From Bacillus salipaludis (lineage in GTDB: Bacteria > Bacillota > Bacilli > Bacillales_B > DSM-18226), in assembly GCF_004358205.1 (NCBI RefSeq), contig NZ_SMYO01000011.1:124001-188000 (forward strand): DNA of 64,000 bases, in the 5' to 3' direction. A program made the translations under genes and the position numbers. Under the pieces are notes generated by a model. The model did no database searches and was not told the DNA's origin. It worked only from the letters and a program-made list of their open reading frames with translations. Positions 35,077 through 44,875 of the stretch are shown here, in pieces. Numbering within the stretch: the stretch's first letter is position 1; each line of letters opens with the position of its first letter.

Positions 35077-37038
35077 TTAAGGCGCTTCGGTTCCTGTTGC
35101 TTTGGTGGTTCCTTTTGGCCCTAAATATTCATAATCATCCGGATTTATCGGTGTATATCCTTCAGGTTTATAGAATCTTAACAGGTCCTTATAAACCACT
35201 TCATCAGACATTTGAAGTTCTGTTTTTACTTTTTCATCAATGTCCTTACATGAGCTGTTATCTGGCAGTAATTCCTCTGTATTGGTTGAATAACACTTAT
35301 CACTCACTTGGATTACTTTAGGAGAAACATAATCCCCATTTCTGAATAATGCCCAGTTGCGGTGGTCCTTTGATAATAAGTCAGAACCAAACTCCATGTA
35401 ATCCTTCGTATCCACACCTAGTAAATGAAGAAGTGTTGGGCGTACGTCGACTTCACCACCGTATTGATGCTGAACTCCGCCTTTTACACCAGGTACATGA
35501 ATATATAATGGAACCTCTTGCAGCTTTGCGTTCAATGCAGGTGTAATCTTATCAACACCAAGAACCTTTGCCATTGCCTCATTATGGTTTTCAGAAATAC
35601 CATAGTGATCCCCATAAAGGACAATAACAGTTTTATCATAAAGTCCATCTTTCTTTAAGTCATTAAAGAATTGTTCCAATGCTTGGTCCATATAATGGGC
35701 AGATTGGAAATATTGGTTTACCACTGTATCACCGTAATCTCCAGCAGGGAAATCGGTATCCTGAGGATCCATTTCAAACGGGAAGTGGTTGGATAACGAA
35801 ATAAACTTTGTATAAAAAGGCTGTTTTAAGCTTTCAAGCATTGGCATGGATTCCTTAAAGAACGGTTTATCCTTCATCCCATAGTTTTTGATATTTTCAT
35901 CTGACATATCATAATATTCTGCATCGAAGAATTGATCATAGCCTAATGCTTTATACATAACATTTCGATTCCAGAAAGTCTTGTAGTTACCATGGAACAC
36001 AGCTGAATTATAACCAAGACCCTTTAAAATGGCCGGGCTTGCTTGATAGGTATTTTGTGCCTTATTCACGAAAACCGCACCCTGTGACATTGGATATAAT
36101 GAGTTTTCCATTAAGAATTCAGCATCCGAAGTTTTACCCTGCCCAGTTTGATGGTAGAAATTATCAAAATAGAATGTCTTGCCATCATGTGCTAATGAAT
36201 TTAAGAATGGTGTAACCTCTTGGCCATTTGGCATTTTATAATCAATCATAAAGTTCTGGAATGATTCAAGCGAGACGTAAATCACATTCATTCCTTTTGC
36301 CTTGCCAAAATACTTTGGATTTGGTTTTGCATAGTTCGCTTTCCGATAGTTTTCAACATCGGTAATATCACTGCTGTCAGCAAGTGCACGCTGACTAGAT
36401 GATTTAATATTTTGAATCATGTCATAAATTGTAAAGTTATATGCCCCAAGATATTTAACTAAATAGTTTCTGTCAAAAGAACGTGATAATAATTGCGGGC
36501 GATCCTTTTCTGCCAAACCAAGATTAAAAAGGAACACAGTGATTGAAAATAAAAGAACAATCTTGAATGATTTCCTTGTTTGAACCGTAACCTTTTTAAA
36601 TACTGTTAAGGCAAGAATAATTAGAATAATGAAATCCGAAAAATAAAAAATATCTAATGGTGACATTAAAGAAACCGCGCTATCACCCAGCTGTCCTGCA
36701 TTCGTCTTTGTTTGCATAATAACAGGAATGGTGATGAAATCATTAAAAAATCGGTAATATGCAATATTTGCATACAACAGGAACGACAATAAGAAATTTA
36801 TGATAATCATCACAAGCTTCACATGCTTTTTAAAAAGCAAAGCGATACCGAAAAATAGTAATGCGGAGCTTAATGGATTAATGAACAATAAAAATTTCTG
36901 CAGGTTATTATCAATTCCTAATTTAAATTCAATTTGGTAGGCTGCATATGTTTTAATCCAAAACAATACCACAGCAATTGCAAAAAAAGTAATATGGTTA
37001 TTATTTTTTAGTGTTTTGGGAAGATTAATCTTTTCCAT
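35077..37038 (-). CDS. Lipoteichoic acid synthase family protein (LtaS-type)
   Basis: 653 residues. Five N-terminal membrane helices (to ~185), an AxA-type cleavage site QRALA-DSS near residue 215, and an extracellular sulfatase-like domain. The catalytic Thr is in GQGKTSDAEF near 300, with an Mn ligand region VLYGDHYGISENH near 475 and the earlier IYVSLESFQNF Glu. It polymerises glycerol phosphate from phosphatidylglycerol. Bacillus encodes several paralogues (LtaS, YfnI, YqgS); which this is cannot be fixed here. GAGAGGAG precedes the ATG. Confidence 0.92.
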   Translation of the reverse strand: MEKINLPKTLKNNNHITFFAIAVVLFWIKTYAAYQIEFKLGIDNNLQKFLLFINPLSSALLFFGIALLFKKHVKLVMIIINFLLSFLLYANIAYYRFFNDFITIPVIMQTKTNAGQLGDSAVSLMSPLDIFYFSDFIILIILALTVFKKVTVQTRKSFKIVLLFSITVFLFNLGLAEKDRPQLLSRSFDRNYLVKYLGAYNFTIYDMIQNIKSSSQRALADSSDITDVENYRKANYAKPNPKYFGKAKGMNVIYVSLESFQNFMIDYKMPNGQEVTPFLNSLAHDGKTFYFDNFYHQTGQGKTSDAEFLMENSLYPMSQGAVFVNKAQNTYQASPAILKGLGYNSAVFHGNYKTFWNRNVMYKALGYDQFFDAEYYDMSDENIKNYGMKDKPFFKESMPMLESLKQPFYTKFISLSNHFPFEMDPQDTDFPAGDYGDTVVNQYFQSAHYMDQALEQFFNDLKKDGLYDKTVIVLYGDHYGISENHNEAMAKVLGVDKITPALNAKLQEVPLYIHVPGVKGGVQHQYGGEVDVRPTLLHLLGVDTKDYMEFGSDLLSKDHRNWALFRNGDYVSPKVIQVSDKCYSTNTEELLPDNSSCKDIDEKVKTELQMSDEVVYKDLLRFYKPEGYTPINPDDYEYLGPKGTTKATGTEAP

Positions 37039-37503
37039 CTAAATTCTCCTCTCACTTACCAATAAAAAACTTCGGTAAACGAACCTCAATTACTATAACA
37101 CATTTTCTTTAAAAATAAAAACATAAATAATCCCAGTTTACGCGTCCTTTAGGACATAATTTTTCGTCAATTTTCTTACTTTTTCGTTAAACTTTTATTA
37201 CTAATATTCGGGTTCATTTCTTTCATTAGTCATGAATTTCACTTTTTTATTCTTATGCCAATGACTAGTGGGACATGACTATTTTTCCGACCTCAATTAT
37301 ATAAGACGAACAAAAACCTTTTTAGTTTCACTGTGGATTTAATTTTTTAGCGATAAGTATATTTTTAGCTATCTTAATCGTGAATGTAGTTAGATGCAAT
37401 AAGTATTTGGTCTTATCTTTAAAATAATGATCTATGGCTTGAATAGTGGAATGCGGTTATGAAAAGGATAAATTTAAAAAGAAAGAAGGAGGAGATAAAA
37501 GAT
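37039..37503. other. Long intergenic region
   Basis: A+T-rich spacer between the divergent LTA synthase and the small gene at 37504. I see no ORF with a ribosome binding site, no strong hairpin and no repeat copy. It probably holds the two promoters. Confidence 0.5.
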
Positions 37504-37707
37504 ATGCCGAGAATAAGACCGGAGTTTACAAAAAGTCCTTATTTTGTAGATGAGCCTGGGAATTGGCACCTAAAACCTGGCGCACCAGTGGAGCTGCAAG
37601 AAGAATTTGAACAGTATATGGCATCGCTAAGAGATACAGATGAGGATGGGGCATTTAACGGCATTCATATATCCTATCCCTATAATCGAGGTAGGGATCA
37701 ATACTGA
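37504..37707 (+). CDS. Conserved small hydrophilic protein, 67 residues
   Basis: ATG at 37504 follows AAGGAGGAGATAAAAG; an earlier in-frame ATG (37459) has no comparable site. The product (PRIRPEFTKSPYFVDEPGNW near the start, YPYNRGRDQY at the end) is acidic, with no membrane segment, and has the look of a Bacillus-specific conserved hypothetical. It lies 130 bases upstream of sspH on the same strand; co-expression in sporulation is possible but unproven. Confidence 0.65.
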   Translation: MPRIRPEFTKSPYFVDEPGNWHLKPGAPVELQEEFEQYMASLRDTDEDGAFNGIHISYPYNRGRDQY

Positions 37708-37836
37708 TCCTTCCTCTTTTTCCAATTTAAACGAATTTCTTCTATTATATAATAAAAAACGTTTACATTAATCATTGAATAAAAGGACATATACTAACCA
37801 AAAATAAAATGAAAAACTGTTTTAGGAGTGAAGGAA

Positions 37837-38016
37837 ATGAATGTAAATCGTGTAAAACAAATTTTATCTTCATCAGCTGATATTGAAGTAAAATACAATG
37901 GTGCATCCGTTTGGATTGACCAATTAAACGAAGATGGAAGAACAGCAACTGTTCATTTAAGAGGGCCATTGGAGGAACGTTCTACTGTTGAAATCCATGA
38001 GTTAATCGAGGAGTAA
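37837..38016 (+). CDS. sspH: H-type small acid-soluble spore protein
   Basis: 59 residues. NVNRVKQILSSSADIEVKYN, SVWIDQLNE and the C-terminal EIHELIEE match the H-type SASP family (forespore core protein of spore formers). ATG at 37837 follows TAGGAGTGAAGGAA; the GTG at 37828 overlaps the site and is unlikely. A terminator follows within ten bases. Forespore (SigG/SigF) expression is expected from the family; no convincing promoter match was confirmed. Confidence 0.92.
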   Translation: MNVNRVKQILSSSADIEVKYNGASVWIDQLNEDGRTATVHLRGPLEERSTVEIHELIEE

Positions 38017-38021
38017 TCTCT

Positions 38022-38053
38022 TAACCACCTATTTTCCAATGGGTGGTTTTTTA
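38022..38053 (+). terminator. Terminator of sspH
   Basis: AACCACC pairs with GGTGGTT, followed by six Ts. Confidence 0.8.
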
Positions 38054-38057
38054 ATAA

Positions 38058-38279
38058 GGGCTCTGTTAAGTTGATTTCTACTCCAGGCACAAGTGGTTCG
38101 TGGGCAGTTCGGAGAGCCTCCTCGTCGCTTCGTTTCTGTGGGGTCTCCACTGTCCTGTACTCCCCACAGGACACTGAATTGCTTCCTTGAATCCGCCCAC
38201 GCACACATTTTCGAGGAGTCTTCGTGCTTTCTGCTCCAATCAAGGCAGTTCAAAGATCAACATTGTTCTTTTACACTGA
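38058..38279 (+). repeat. Dispersed GC-rich repeat, diverged long copy
   Basis: Same layout as 27714-27960, including the extra CTGAATTGCTTCCTTGAATC segment, but with more substitutions and short deletions. Again directly downstream of a terminator. Confidence 0.8.
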
Positions 38280-38310
38280 GTAAAATAAATAAGACAGGAA
38301 TTTTCCTGTC

Positions 38311-38472
38311 TTATACCATGTCTTCGTTTTCTCTTTCTATTTCACTTGGCTGGGGTTGTTCATTTTGAACGATGCTTCCGAGTACTTCTCTGTCCATTTT
38401 TCCGGCATCTTTTCCGGCCTCCGGTGCTATATGAGACATTGGCAATTGTTCTAATTCTTTACCTCTTGGCAA
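38311..38472 (-). CDS. Small acidic protein, 53 residues, TTG start
   Basis: TTG at 38472 follows AAAAAGGAGTGAAG. The product (PRGKELEQLPMSHIAPEAG... ending in NEDMV) is hydrophilic, Glu-rich, without Cys or membrane segments. A palindrome (38289-38313, AAGACAGGAAAATTCCTGTCTT) overlaps the stop and can act as terminator. It resembles small Bacillus proteins of unknown function. Confidence 0.6.
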   Translation of the reverse strand: MPRGKELEQLPMSHIAPEAGKDAGKMDREVLGSIVQNEQPQPSEIERENEDMV

Positions 38473-38516
38473 CTTTCTTCACTCCTTTTTCTTAGAGTGT
38501 GCATTTCCAATAGGTT

Positions 38517-39671
38517 TTACTCCGCAGTGTTCGCTATTGCATGTTTGGCAAGAAGCTGAATCGTCATATCATCCATAGGGGGATTGTGAAGGCCGGCTCT
38601 CACATCACGATAATAACGCTGCAATGGGTTTTTTAATGAGAGGCTTTTAGCCCCGACAATTCTCATCGCGATATCGACAATCTCAATGGCAGAATTCGTA
38701 ACGGTCATTTTGACCGCACCTAAAACCGGCCCCATTTGATTCCGCTCTTGAACACCTGAGGAATCCCATTCTTTAGCCACCGAATTTAAAAAGTACTCAG
38801 CCTCCATGATCCGCCATTCTACTTCACCAATTTTTTGCTTGACGTTCGGTAAATCTATAATCGCTCCCTGTATACTACTTGGAGAATACTCCTTGGCAAA
38901 TTGAATACAATAGTTTTTTGCAGCTTTGGCAATCCCCAAATAACAAGCCGGAATATGGAGCAGCCAGCCGCTTGGTTTTTTCCCTTCTAATCCAAGCTGT
39001 TCAACAAAGAATTCGTCAGGCACTTTCACATTTTTAAGTATTAAATCATGGCTTCCTGTACCGCGTAACGCAATACTATCCCAGGTTTCTTCAATGGAAA
39101 CCCCTTCTGTAGGTCGGGGAATAAGAAAATTTCCAACCCTATCTGTTTCCTTGATTGCTGCACTGACAATAAAATAATCAAGCACAGGAGACATAGTAGT
39201 AAACGTCTTTCTGCCATTAATTATCCAATAATCGCCTTGTTTTTCCGCAATTGTTTCCGGCCTGCCCCCTCGCGTTGGACTTCCGGTACTTGGTTCTGTC
39301 GCAGCACTGTTAATTAATGCCCCTTTTTTAACTTCCTCACAAAGCATTTTAAAGACCGATTCTTTCCAATTATCTTTTTCTCCGAGATTCATCATGATTC
39401 CCATATGCCAGCCAATCGAAAGTGCCGTGGCCCCGTCACCTTCTGCCATCTTTTCCTGCAGGCGTAGTAATTCATATAAAGAAATTTCTTTACCACCATT
39501 CTTTTTAGGAACAGTTAAGGCAGTATATCCTGTATTTTTAAGATCATCCATATTTGCATACGGAAAACTTCCCTCGATATCCACTTGATGTGCACGTAAT
39601 GAAAATTGCTTGGCTAAGATACTCATCATTTCGAGACGTTCTTCAACTGAATTTTTTTCTAAAAAACTCAT
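38517..39671 (-). CDS. Acyl-CoA dehydrogenase family protein (YdbM-like)
   Basis: 384 residues with acyl-CoA dehydrogenase architecture: SAATEPSTGSPTRGG (FAD/substrate loop, near 125), a central beta domain with WIINGRKTFTTM and LRGTGSHDL, and a C-terminal helical domain ending in IVGAKSLSLKNPLQRYYRD. Length and sequence resemble B. subtilis YdbM. Substrate unknown; sulphur-compound or short-chain acyl flavoenzymes share this fold. GGAGAGG precedes the ATG. Monocistronic, followed by the small 53-residue gene further downstream on the same strand's opposite side of the stop. Confidence 0.82.
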   Translation of the reverse strand: MSFLEKNSVEERLEMMSILAKQFSLRAHQVDIEGSFPYANMDDLKNTGYTALTVPKKNGGKEISLYELLRLQEKMAEGDGATALSIGWHMGIMMNLGEKDNWKESVFKMLCEEVKKGALINSAATEPSTGSPTRGGRPETIAEKQGDYWIINGRKTFTTMSPVLDYFIVSAAIKETDRVGNFLIPRPTEGVSIEETWDSIALRGTGSHDLILKNVKVPDEFFVEQLGLEGKKPSGWLLHIPACYLGIAKAAKNYCIQFAKEYSPSSIQGAIIDLPNVKQKIGEVEWRIMEAEYFLNSVAKEWDSSGVQERNQMGPVLGAVKMTVTNSAIEIVDIAMRIVGAKSLSLKNPLQRYYRDVRAGLHNPPMDDMTIQLLAKHAIANTAE

Positions 39672-39690
39672 CTAATCCTCTCCAATTCAT

Positions 39691-39721
39691 AAAAACCATC
39701 CAAACATTTAAGGATGGTTTT
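39691..39721. terminator. Terminator of the ktr operon
   Basis: AAAACCATCC pairs with GGATGGTTTT. Between the ktr RCK gene and the acyl-CoA dehydrogenase gene. Confidence 0.75.
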
Positions 39722-39734
39722 ACTATCTATCTGT

Positions 39735-40388
39735 TTATTCTATATTCGAAAATTGCTCCAAATCACTATTTTCCCCAATTACGACAAGAACATCACCCCT
39801 CGCAATTTTCTTATCAGGAGATGGGGTAATATTGATTTCATGCCCATGGCGAATCGCTATCACTGTTAGGTTAAACTTCGCCCTGAGGTCGAGTTCCCTT
39901 AATGTTTTTTCCGTCATTTTTTCAGGAATTTTCACTTCCTCCACACTATAATCCTTTGAAATTTCAATGAAGTTAAGAACATTGGGAGAAAGAAGCTGAT
40001 GCGCCACCCTGATTCCCATATCTCTTTCCGGATATACCACCCAATCGGCTCCAACTTTTTTAAGAACTTGACCATGTAATTTATTAAGTGCCTTGGCAAT
40101 TACTTTTTTAACCCCAAGTTCTTTTAATAACAGGACACTAAGGATGCTTGCTTGAATGTCATTTCCAATTGCCACGATGACGGTGTCAATATTACGGATG
40201 CCGATGGATTTCAACGCCTCGGCATCCGTCGAATCTGCAATTAATGCATGTGTCGTATATGGATGGGCATCATCCACCCGCTCCTCATTTACATCCACGC
40301 CAAGAACTTCTTTACCTGATTCGAATAATTTCGTTGCAATACTAAGGCCAAATCTTCCTAATCCAATCACTGCATATTGTTCTGTCAT
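39735..40388 (-). CDS. Ktr potassium uptake regulatory subunit (RCK)
   Basis: 217 residues. RCK_N Rossmann domain with AVIGLGRFGLSIA near 6 and VLGVDVNEERVDD near 30, and an RCK_C domain (~140-215) ending in RGDVLVVIGENSD. It gates the KtrB/KtrD channel-like subunit through ATP/ADP, and RCK_C usually binds c-di-AMP. The start at 40388 follows GGAGGTTGAATTCC; the ATG at 40421 lies inside the upstream gene. KtrA versus KtrC cannot be decided here. Confidence 0.88.
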   Translation of the reverse strand: MTEQYAVIGLGRFGLSIATKLFESGKEVLGVDVNEERVDDAHPYTTHALIADSTDAEALKSIGIRNIDTVIVAIGNDIQASILSVLLLKELGVKKVIAKALNKLHGQVLKKVGADWVVYPERDMGIRVAHQLLSPNVLNFIEISKDYSVEEVKIPEKMTEKTLRELDLRAKFNLTVIAIRHGHEINITPSPDKKIARGDVLVVIGENSDLEQFSNIE

Positions 40389-40413
40389 GGAATTCAACCT
40401 CCTGCTCTTATAT

Positions 40414-41751
40414 TTAACCAATCATAATTTTCCCTTTAGGGTATCGGAACGCATCCGGATTTCTTCTCATTGTCACTGCAAAAGCAATCGTTAATGGCCC
40501 AACTCTGCCGGCAAACATCGTAAAAATTATCAATCCCTTACCTACATGAGACAGCTCTGGGGTTAATCCCATTGAAAGTCCTACAGTGGCAAAGGCTGAT
40601 GTTGCTTCAAATAGGATCATTAAAAAGTCTTTGCCGGTTTCGGTAATGGTCAAAAGCATCGTAATCACTACAACTAGAAATAATCCGCTAAATGCAACTG
40701 TTATCGCTTTATAGATCGTTTCATAAACAATCCGCTGGCGGTAAAAAATAACATCTTCCTTCCCGCGGATTTGGGACCAAACCGCACCGATAAGAGTGGT
40801 AAAGGTAGTGGTTTTAATACCGCCCCCTGTGGAACCCGGTGAGGCACCAATAAACATTAAGATAATAATTAAAAATAATGAAGGGTGAGTCATATCACCA
40901 ATACTGATGGTATTAGCCCCCGCTGTTCTCGCTGTAACCGATTGAAACAACGCACCAAGAAATTTCCCTAAAAAGGATAATGGTTTTAATGTTTTTGGAT
41001 TTGCATACTCAAATGAAAAAACACCAATTGTTCCAACCACTAATAAAAATAAACTTGTCATTAGGACTACTTTTGTATGTAACGATAACCGTTTAGAAAC
41101 CCGAAATTCGTAAATCTCATTCATAACAATAAAGCCAATCCCGCCTAATGTAATTAAAGAGCATATGGTAAGTACAACAATCGGATCATCTACATAACTT
41201 GTCAGACTATGAAACTCCCCCATTAAATCAAAGCCGGCATTATTAAAATTGGAAATCGAATGAAAAATACCAAAATAAATGGCTTTTCCAAGCGGCATAT
41301 CCAAAGAAAAACGCAGTGTAAGTAAAATCGCCCCTGCCAATTCGATTACCGCCGTAAAAATTAAAATTCGTCTTGCTAGCCTTACTATCCCTTCCATTGA
41401 AAGGTTGTTCAGCGACTCTTGAAGTAAGATTCTTTCTTTTAATGAAATTCTTTTTCCAATCAGAAAGGCAAAGAGCGTAGCAAATGTCATGAACCCTAAC
41501 CCACCGATTTGAATCATGGATAAAATGACCAGCTGGCCGAAAATTGTAAAGGTGGTTCCGGTATCTACAACAACTAGTCCAGTTACACAAGTGGCAGAAG
41601 TTGCGGTAAATAAGGCATTAAGAAAAGATAACCCTTGTCCATTTGTTGTTGAGATTGGCATTGTTAATAGCAAAGCACCAATTAATATAATTAGTGCAAA
41701 TCCCAAAACCAGTACCTTTGGAGGGTCAAGATAAAATTTTTTTCGCTGCAT
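40414..41751 (-). CDS. Ktr potassium uptake membrane subunit (TrkH/KtrB family)
   Basis: 445 residues with four M1-P-M2 repeats. The filter/pore loops TATSATCVTGL (~50), SISNFNNAGFD (~165), SVTARTAGAN (~275) and EATSAFATVGLS (~390) each carry the characteristic Gly. AAGGAG precedes the ATG. It is directly upstream of the RCK gene, 25 bases apart, as a two-gene K+ uptake operon. Length equals KtrB; KtrD is the alternative. Confidence 0.9.
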   Translation of the reverse strand: MQRKKFYLDPPKVLVLGFALIILIGALLLTMPISTTNGQGLSFLNALFTATSATCVTGLVVVDTGTTFTIFGQLVILSMIQIGGLGFMTFATLFAFLIGKRISLKERILLQESLNNLSMEGIVRLARRILIFTAVIELAGAILLTLRFSLDMPLGKAIYFGIFHSISNFNNAGFDLMGEFHSLTSYVDDPIVVLTICSLITLGGIGFIVMNEIYEFRVSKRLSLHTKVVLMTSLFLLVVGTIGVFSFEYANPKTLKPLSFLGKFLGALFQSVTARTAGANTISIGDMTHPSLFLIIILMFIGASPGSTGGGIKTTTFTTLIGAVWSQIRGKEDVIFYRQRIVYETIYKAITVAFSGLFLVVVITMLLTITETGKDFLMILFEATSAFATVGLSMGLTPELSHVGKGLIIFTMFAGRVGPLTIAFAVTMRRNPDAFRYPKGKIMIG

Positions 41752-41778
41752 AATTTTCTCCTTACCTAATATGGAATT

Positions 41779-43059
41779 CTATAATAAATATCTGACATAA
41801 ATATAAATCATTGATATAAAAATGGATAATAACATAAGAGGAAAGCCTACCTTTAAATATTTCAAAAACGTTATATGATATCCTTCCTTCGATGCGATTC
41901 CGGCTACCACCAAATTGGCACTGGCGCCAATAAGGGTTCCATTTCCACCTAAACATGCTCCAAGAGAAAGACTCCACCATAATGGATCCAAATTGGTTAT
42001 ACCCAATTTCCCCATTTCTTTTATCATCGGAATCATGGTCGCAACAAACGGAATATTATCAACAAATGCCGAGATAATCGCACTCATCCAAAGAATTAAA
42101 ATCGTGGTTGCTTTTGGTTCTCCCCCTGTAAGTGCAATTGCTTTTTTAGCAACTGCAGCAACAAGACCTGTCTCAACCAAACCGCCAACGATGACAAATA
42201 AACCAATGAAAAAGAAAAGAGTTGTCCATTCTACTTTTTCCAATACTGTAACTAAATATTTGTCACCAGTCAGTAGCAGCAAGATAAAGGCCCCGATTAA
42301 GGCAATTGTAGCCGTCTCAATATGTATAAGTTGATGAGCAAAAAAGCCGCCCAATGTCAGGACAATGACAAATATACATTTTGCTAGTAAATCATAATCC
42401 TTCAATTCCTGTTTCGCATTTTTACCTAATAGATGACTCTTTAGTTCCTTTGTTGATTTTAGTTGTTTCTTATATATTAGCGTAAATATAAAAATGGTAA
42501 CAACTAAGATAATGATGTTAATCAAAGCTAGATTATTGATAAATGTCATAAAATCTAATGATTTTACCGCACTTCCAATCATCAGATTTGGAGGATCCCC
42601 AATCATGGTCGCAGTTCCACCGATATTGGATGCGAATATTTCTGACATTAAAAATGGAATGGGGTGTACCTTTAGCTGATGAGTAATACTTAAGGTAACC
42701 GGTACAACGAGAAGAACCGTTGTAACATTATCAAGAAAAGCAGAAGCCACAGCAGTAAAAAAACTCAATACAATTAAAATTCGAACCGGTTCCCCCTTTA
42801 CCTTCTGGGCGGCCCATACAGCAATAAATTCAAAAACACCTGTTTGTGAAGTAATTCCAACAATAATCATCATACCAACCAAGAGACCAATTGTATTAAA
42901 ATCAATATGATGAACGGCCGACTTCTGATCTAGTATCCCAAAAGCAACCATCAAAAGACCGCCCAGCATAGCAATCGTTGTCCGATGAATTTTTTCCGAA
43001 ATAATTGTTGCATATGTAAATAAAAAAATAATCAAGGCAATCCACTCTTGTGATCCCAT
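41779..43059 (-). CDS. ArsB/NhaD family ion transporter
   Basis: 426 residues, about 11-12 helices in two inverted halves. Each half has a signature of the ion transporter superfamily: ASAFLDNVTTVLLVVPV near 110, ASNIGGTATMIGDPPNLMIG near 145, SAFVDNIPFVATMIPM near 330 and GGNGTLIGASANL near 375. Candidates are Na+/H+ antiport (NhaD) or arsenite/anion transport; no ars genes are nearby and K+ uptake genes are, so cation homeostasis is preferred. AAGGGGAGTAGG precedes the ATG. Confidence 0.82.
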   Translation of the reverse strand: MGSQEWIALIIFLFTYATIISEKIHRTTIAMLGGLLMVAFGILDQKSAVHHIDFNTIGLLVGMMIIVGITSQTGVFEFIAVWAAQKVKGEPVRILIVLSFFTAVASAFLDNVTTVLLVVPVTLSITHQLKVHPIPFLMSEIFASNIGGTATMIGDPPNLMIGSAVKSLDFMTFINNLALINIIILVVTIFIFTLIYKKQLKSTKELKSHLLGKNAKQELKDYDLLAKCIFVIVLTLGGFFAHQLIHIETATIALIGAFILLLLTGDKYLVTVLEKVEWTTLFFFIGLFVIVGGLVETGLVAAVAKKAIALTGGEPKATTILILWMSAIISAFVDNIPFVATMIPMIKEMGKLGITNLDPLWWSLSLGACLGGNGTLIGASANLVVAGIASKEGYHITFLKYLKVGFPLMLLSIFISMIYIYVRYLL

Positions 43060-43222
43060 ACTCCTACTCCCCTTATATATAATAGATACAGAAAAAAATA
43101 TACTACTATCATTTATATATGTAAATATTTAATATCTTTTAAAAACTCTGATTTCAGGAATTTCAATAAAAAATAATTAAAAACTTCGTAAGAGCTAAAA
43201 ATAGTAATAATAATGAAATTTT

Positions 43223-43238
43223 TGTGTCAAACCTCACT
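43223..43238 (+). promoter_or_regulatory. Candidate FNR box upstream of narK-PAS
   Basis: TGTGT-CAAACC-TCACT deviates from TGTGA-N6-TCACA at two positions. About 120 bases before the start of the first NarK gene. Weaker than the box at 44987. Confidence 0.45.
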
Positions 43239-43359
43239 GTTTATTCGCCAAATATCAATTATAATAACAAAAGGAAAATTTCCCCACTAAAAGAATAATA
43301 AATTTCTAATGAGGGGAATCTATTCATTTTATAATGAGTCATTATTAAGGGGGATTTGA

Positions 43360-44865
43360 ATGAATCAAGGACCAAAACAACTTTTTGTTCAAACCGGAAG
43401 CCTTGTTGCCGGTTTTATGGTTTGGGTACTTATTTCTTCGCTTATGCCATTTATTAAAGCAGATATTAATCTATCTACAACCCAAATTGCTTGGGCCACT
43501 GCTGTTCCGGTCATCCTTGGATCACTACTGAGGGTACCAATTGGTTTTTGGACGAATCGATTTGGAGCAAGAGTCTTATTTACCATTTGTTTTCTTGTTC
43601 TGCTGATCCCTATTGTGGTCCTTAGCTTCGCCCATTCATTTGCCATGCTCATAGTGGGAGGGTTTTTACTAGGGATTGGGGGCGCGCTATTTTCAATCGG
43701 TGTAACTTCATTACCGAAGTATTATGAGAAAAAAAAGCATGGATTTATTAATGGGATCTATGGTGCAGGAAATATCGGGACAGCTATCACCTCTTTTTCC
43801 GCTCCTGTCCTTGCAACAGCGTACGGATGGAGAAGCACGATTAAAGTCTTTCTAATTGTTGTCTTGGTTTTTGCTGTCATTAATTTCTTATTAGGTGACC
43901 GAAAGGAGCGAAAAGTGAACAACTCCTTTTCAGTGGTCATTAAAGAGGTTTATCGGAGCCCAAAACTTTGGCTGCTAAGTTTGTTTTATTTCATCACTTT
44001 CGGTTCATTTGTTGCTTTTACGATTTATTTGCCATCCTTTTTAGTCAATCACTTTGAATTAGAGAAGGTAGATGCGGGTCTCCGGACAGCAGGTTTTATT
44101 GCTATTGCCACTCTTTTTAGACCTGTGGGCGGCTGGCTTAGTGATAAACTGAATCCATTGTTAATCTTAATGTTTGTTTTCTTTTGGCTTACCTTTGCAG
44201 GTTTTCTCTTGTCATTTACCCCATCCTTGCCGATTTATTCCTTTGGCTGCCTCTTAGTGGCTTTTTGTGCAGGTATTGGCAATGGTGCCATTTTTAAGCT
44301 TGTTCCCCTGTTCTTTTCAAAGCAAGCAGGTGTTGTGAATGGTATTGTATCCGCAATGGGCGGACTCGGCGGATTTTTCCCGCCATTAATTTTAACTATC
44401 CTATTTAATTGGACCGGGCATTACGCTATCGGCTTTATGTCCTTGTCTGAAGTTTCATTATCAAGCTTCGTTTTAGTTGTCTGGCTTTACTATCAGGATA
44501 AACTTGATATTTCGAATAAAATTGTCAATCATGCAGTCGATGGCATCGTGGTAACTGATCCGAATGGAATTATTCAAAAAATAAATCCGGCATTTACCAA
44601 AATCACTGGTTACCGTCAAGAAGAGGTGGTTGGAAAGACACCAAGCGTTCTCCAGTCAGGAGAACACAATAATGATTTTTATAAAAGTATGTGGAATCAG
44701 TTGAGAGAAGAAGGGTATTGGGAAGGTCATATTTGGAATAAACGTAAAAATCAAGAGCTCTATCAGGAATGGTTAACCATTACAGCCATTAAGGATGAAT
44801 CAGGCCAAACAAAAAACTTTGTTGGGATGTTTAGTGAAGAACGCGAAGAAGAAAAAAAGAAATAA
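43360..44865 (+). CDS. narK: NarK-type nitrate/nitrite transporter fused to a C-terminal PAS domain
   Basis: 501 residues. The MFS part (~1-380, 12 helices) carries the nitrate signature regions LLGIGGALFSIGVTSLPKYY (~105) and CAGIGNGAIFKLVPLFF (~300). After the last helix a PAS domain (~385-495) follows: VNHAVDGIVVTDPNGIIQKI, ITGYRQEEVVGKTPSVLQSG, EGYWEGHIWNKRKN. PAS fusion to a nitrate porter is unusual and suggests redox or ligand control, or signalling. Its PAS is related to those in the kinase at 60926-63469. A terminator follows. Confidence 0.9.
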   Translation: MNQGPKQLFVQTGSLVAGFMVWVLISSLMPFIKADINLSTTQIAWATAVPVILGSLLRVPIGFWTNRFGARVLFTICFLVLLIPIVVLSFAHSFAMLIVGGFLLGIGGALFSIGVTSLPKYYEKKKHGFINGIYGAGNIGTAITSFSAPVLATAYGWRSTIKVFLIVVLVFAVINFLLGDRKERKVNNSFSVVIKEVYRSPKLWLLSLFYFITFGSFVAFTIYLPSFLVNHFELEKVDAGLRTAGFIAIATLFRPVGGWLSDKLNPLLILMFVFFWLTFAGFLLSFTPSLPIYSFGCLLVAFCAGIGNGAIFKLVPLFFSKQAGVVNGIVSAMGGLGGFFPPLILTILFNWTGHYAIGFMSLSEVSLSSFVLVVWLYYQDKLDISNKIVNHAVDGIVVTDPNGIIQKINPAFTKITGYRQEEVVGKTPSVLQSGEHNNDFYKSMWNQLREEGYWEGHIWNKRKNQELYQEWLTITAIKDESGQTKNFVGMFSEEREEEKKK

Positions 44866-44875
44866 AGATGGATCA

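Noticed and set aside
42494..42679. Numerous frames antisense to transporter genes (for example 41915-42334, 22810-23493)
   Set aside because: Shadows of hydrophobic coding regions, without start signals.
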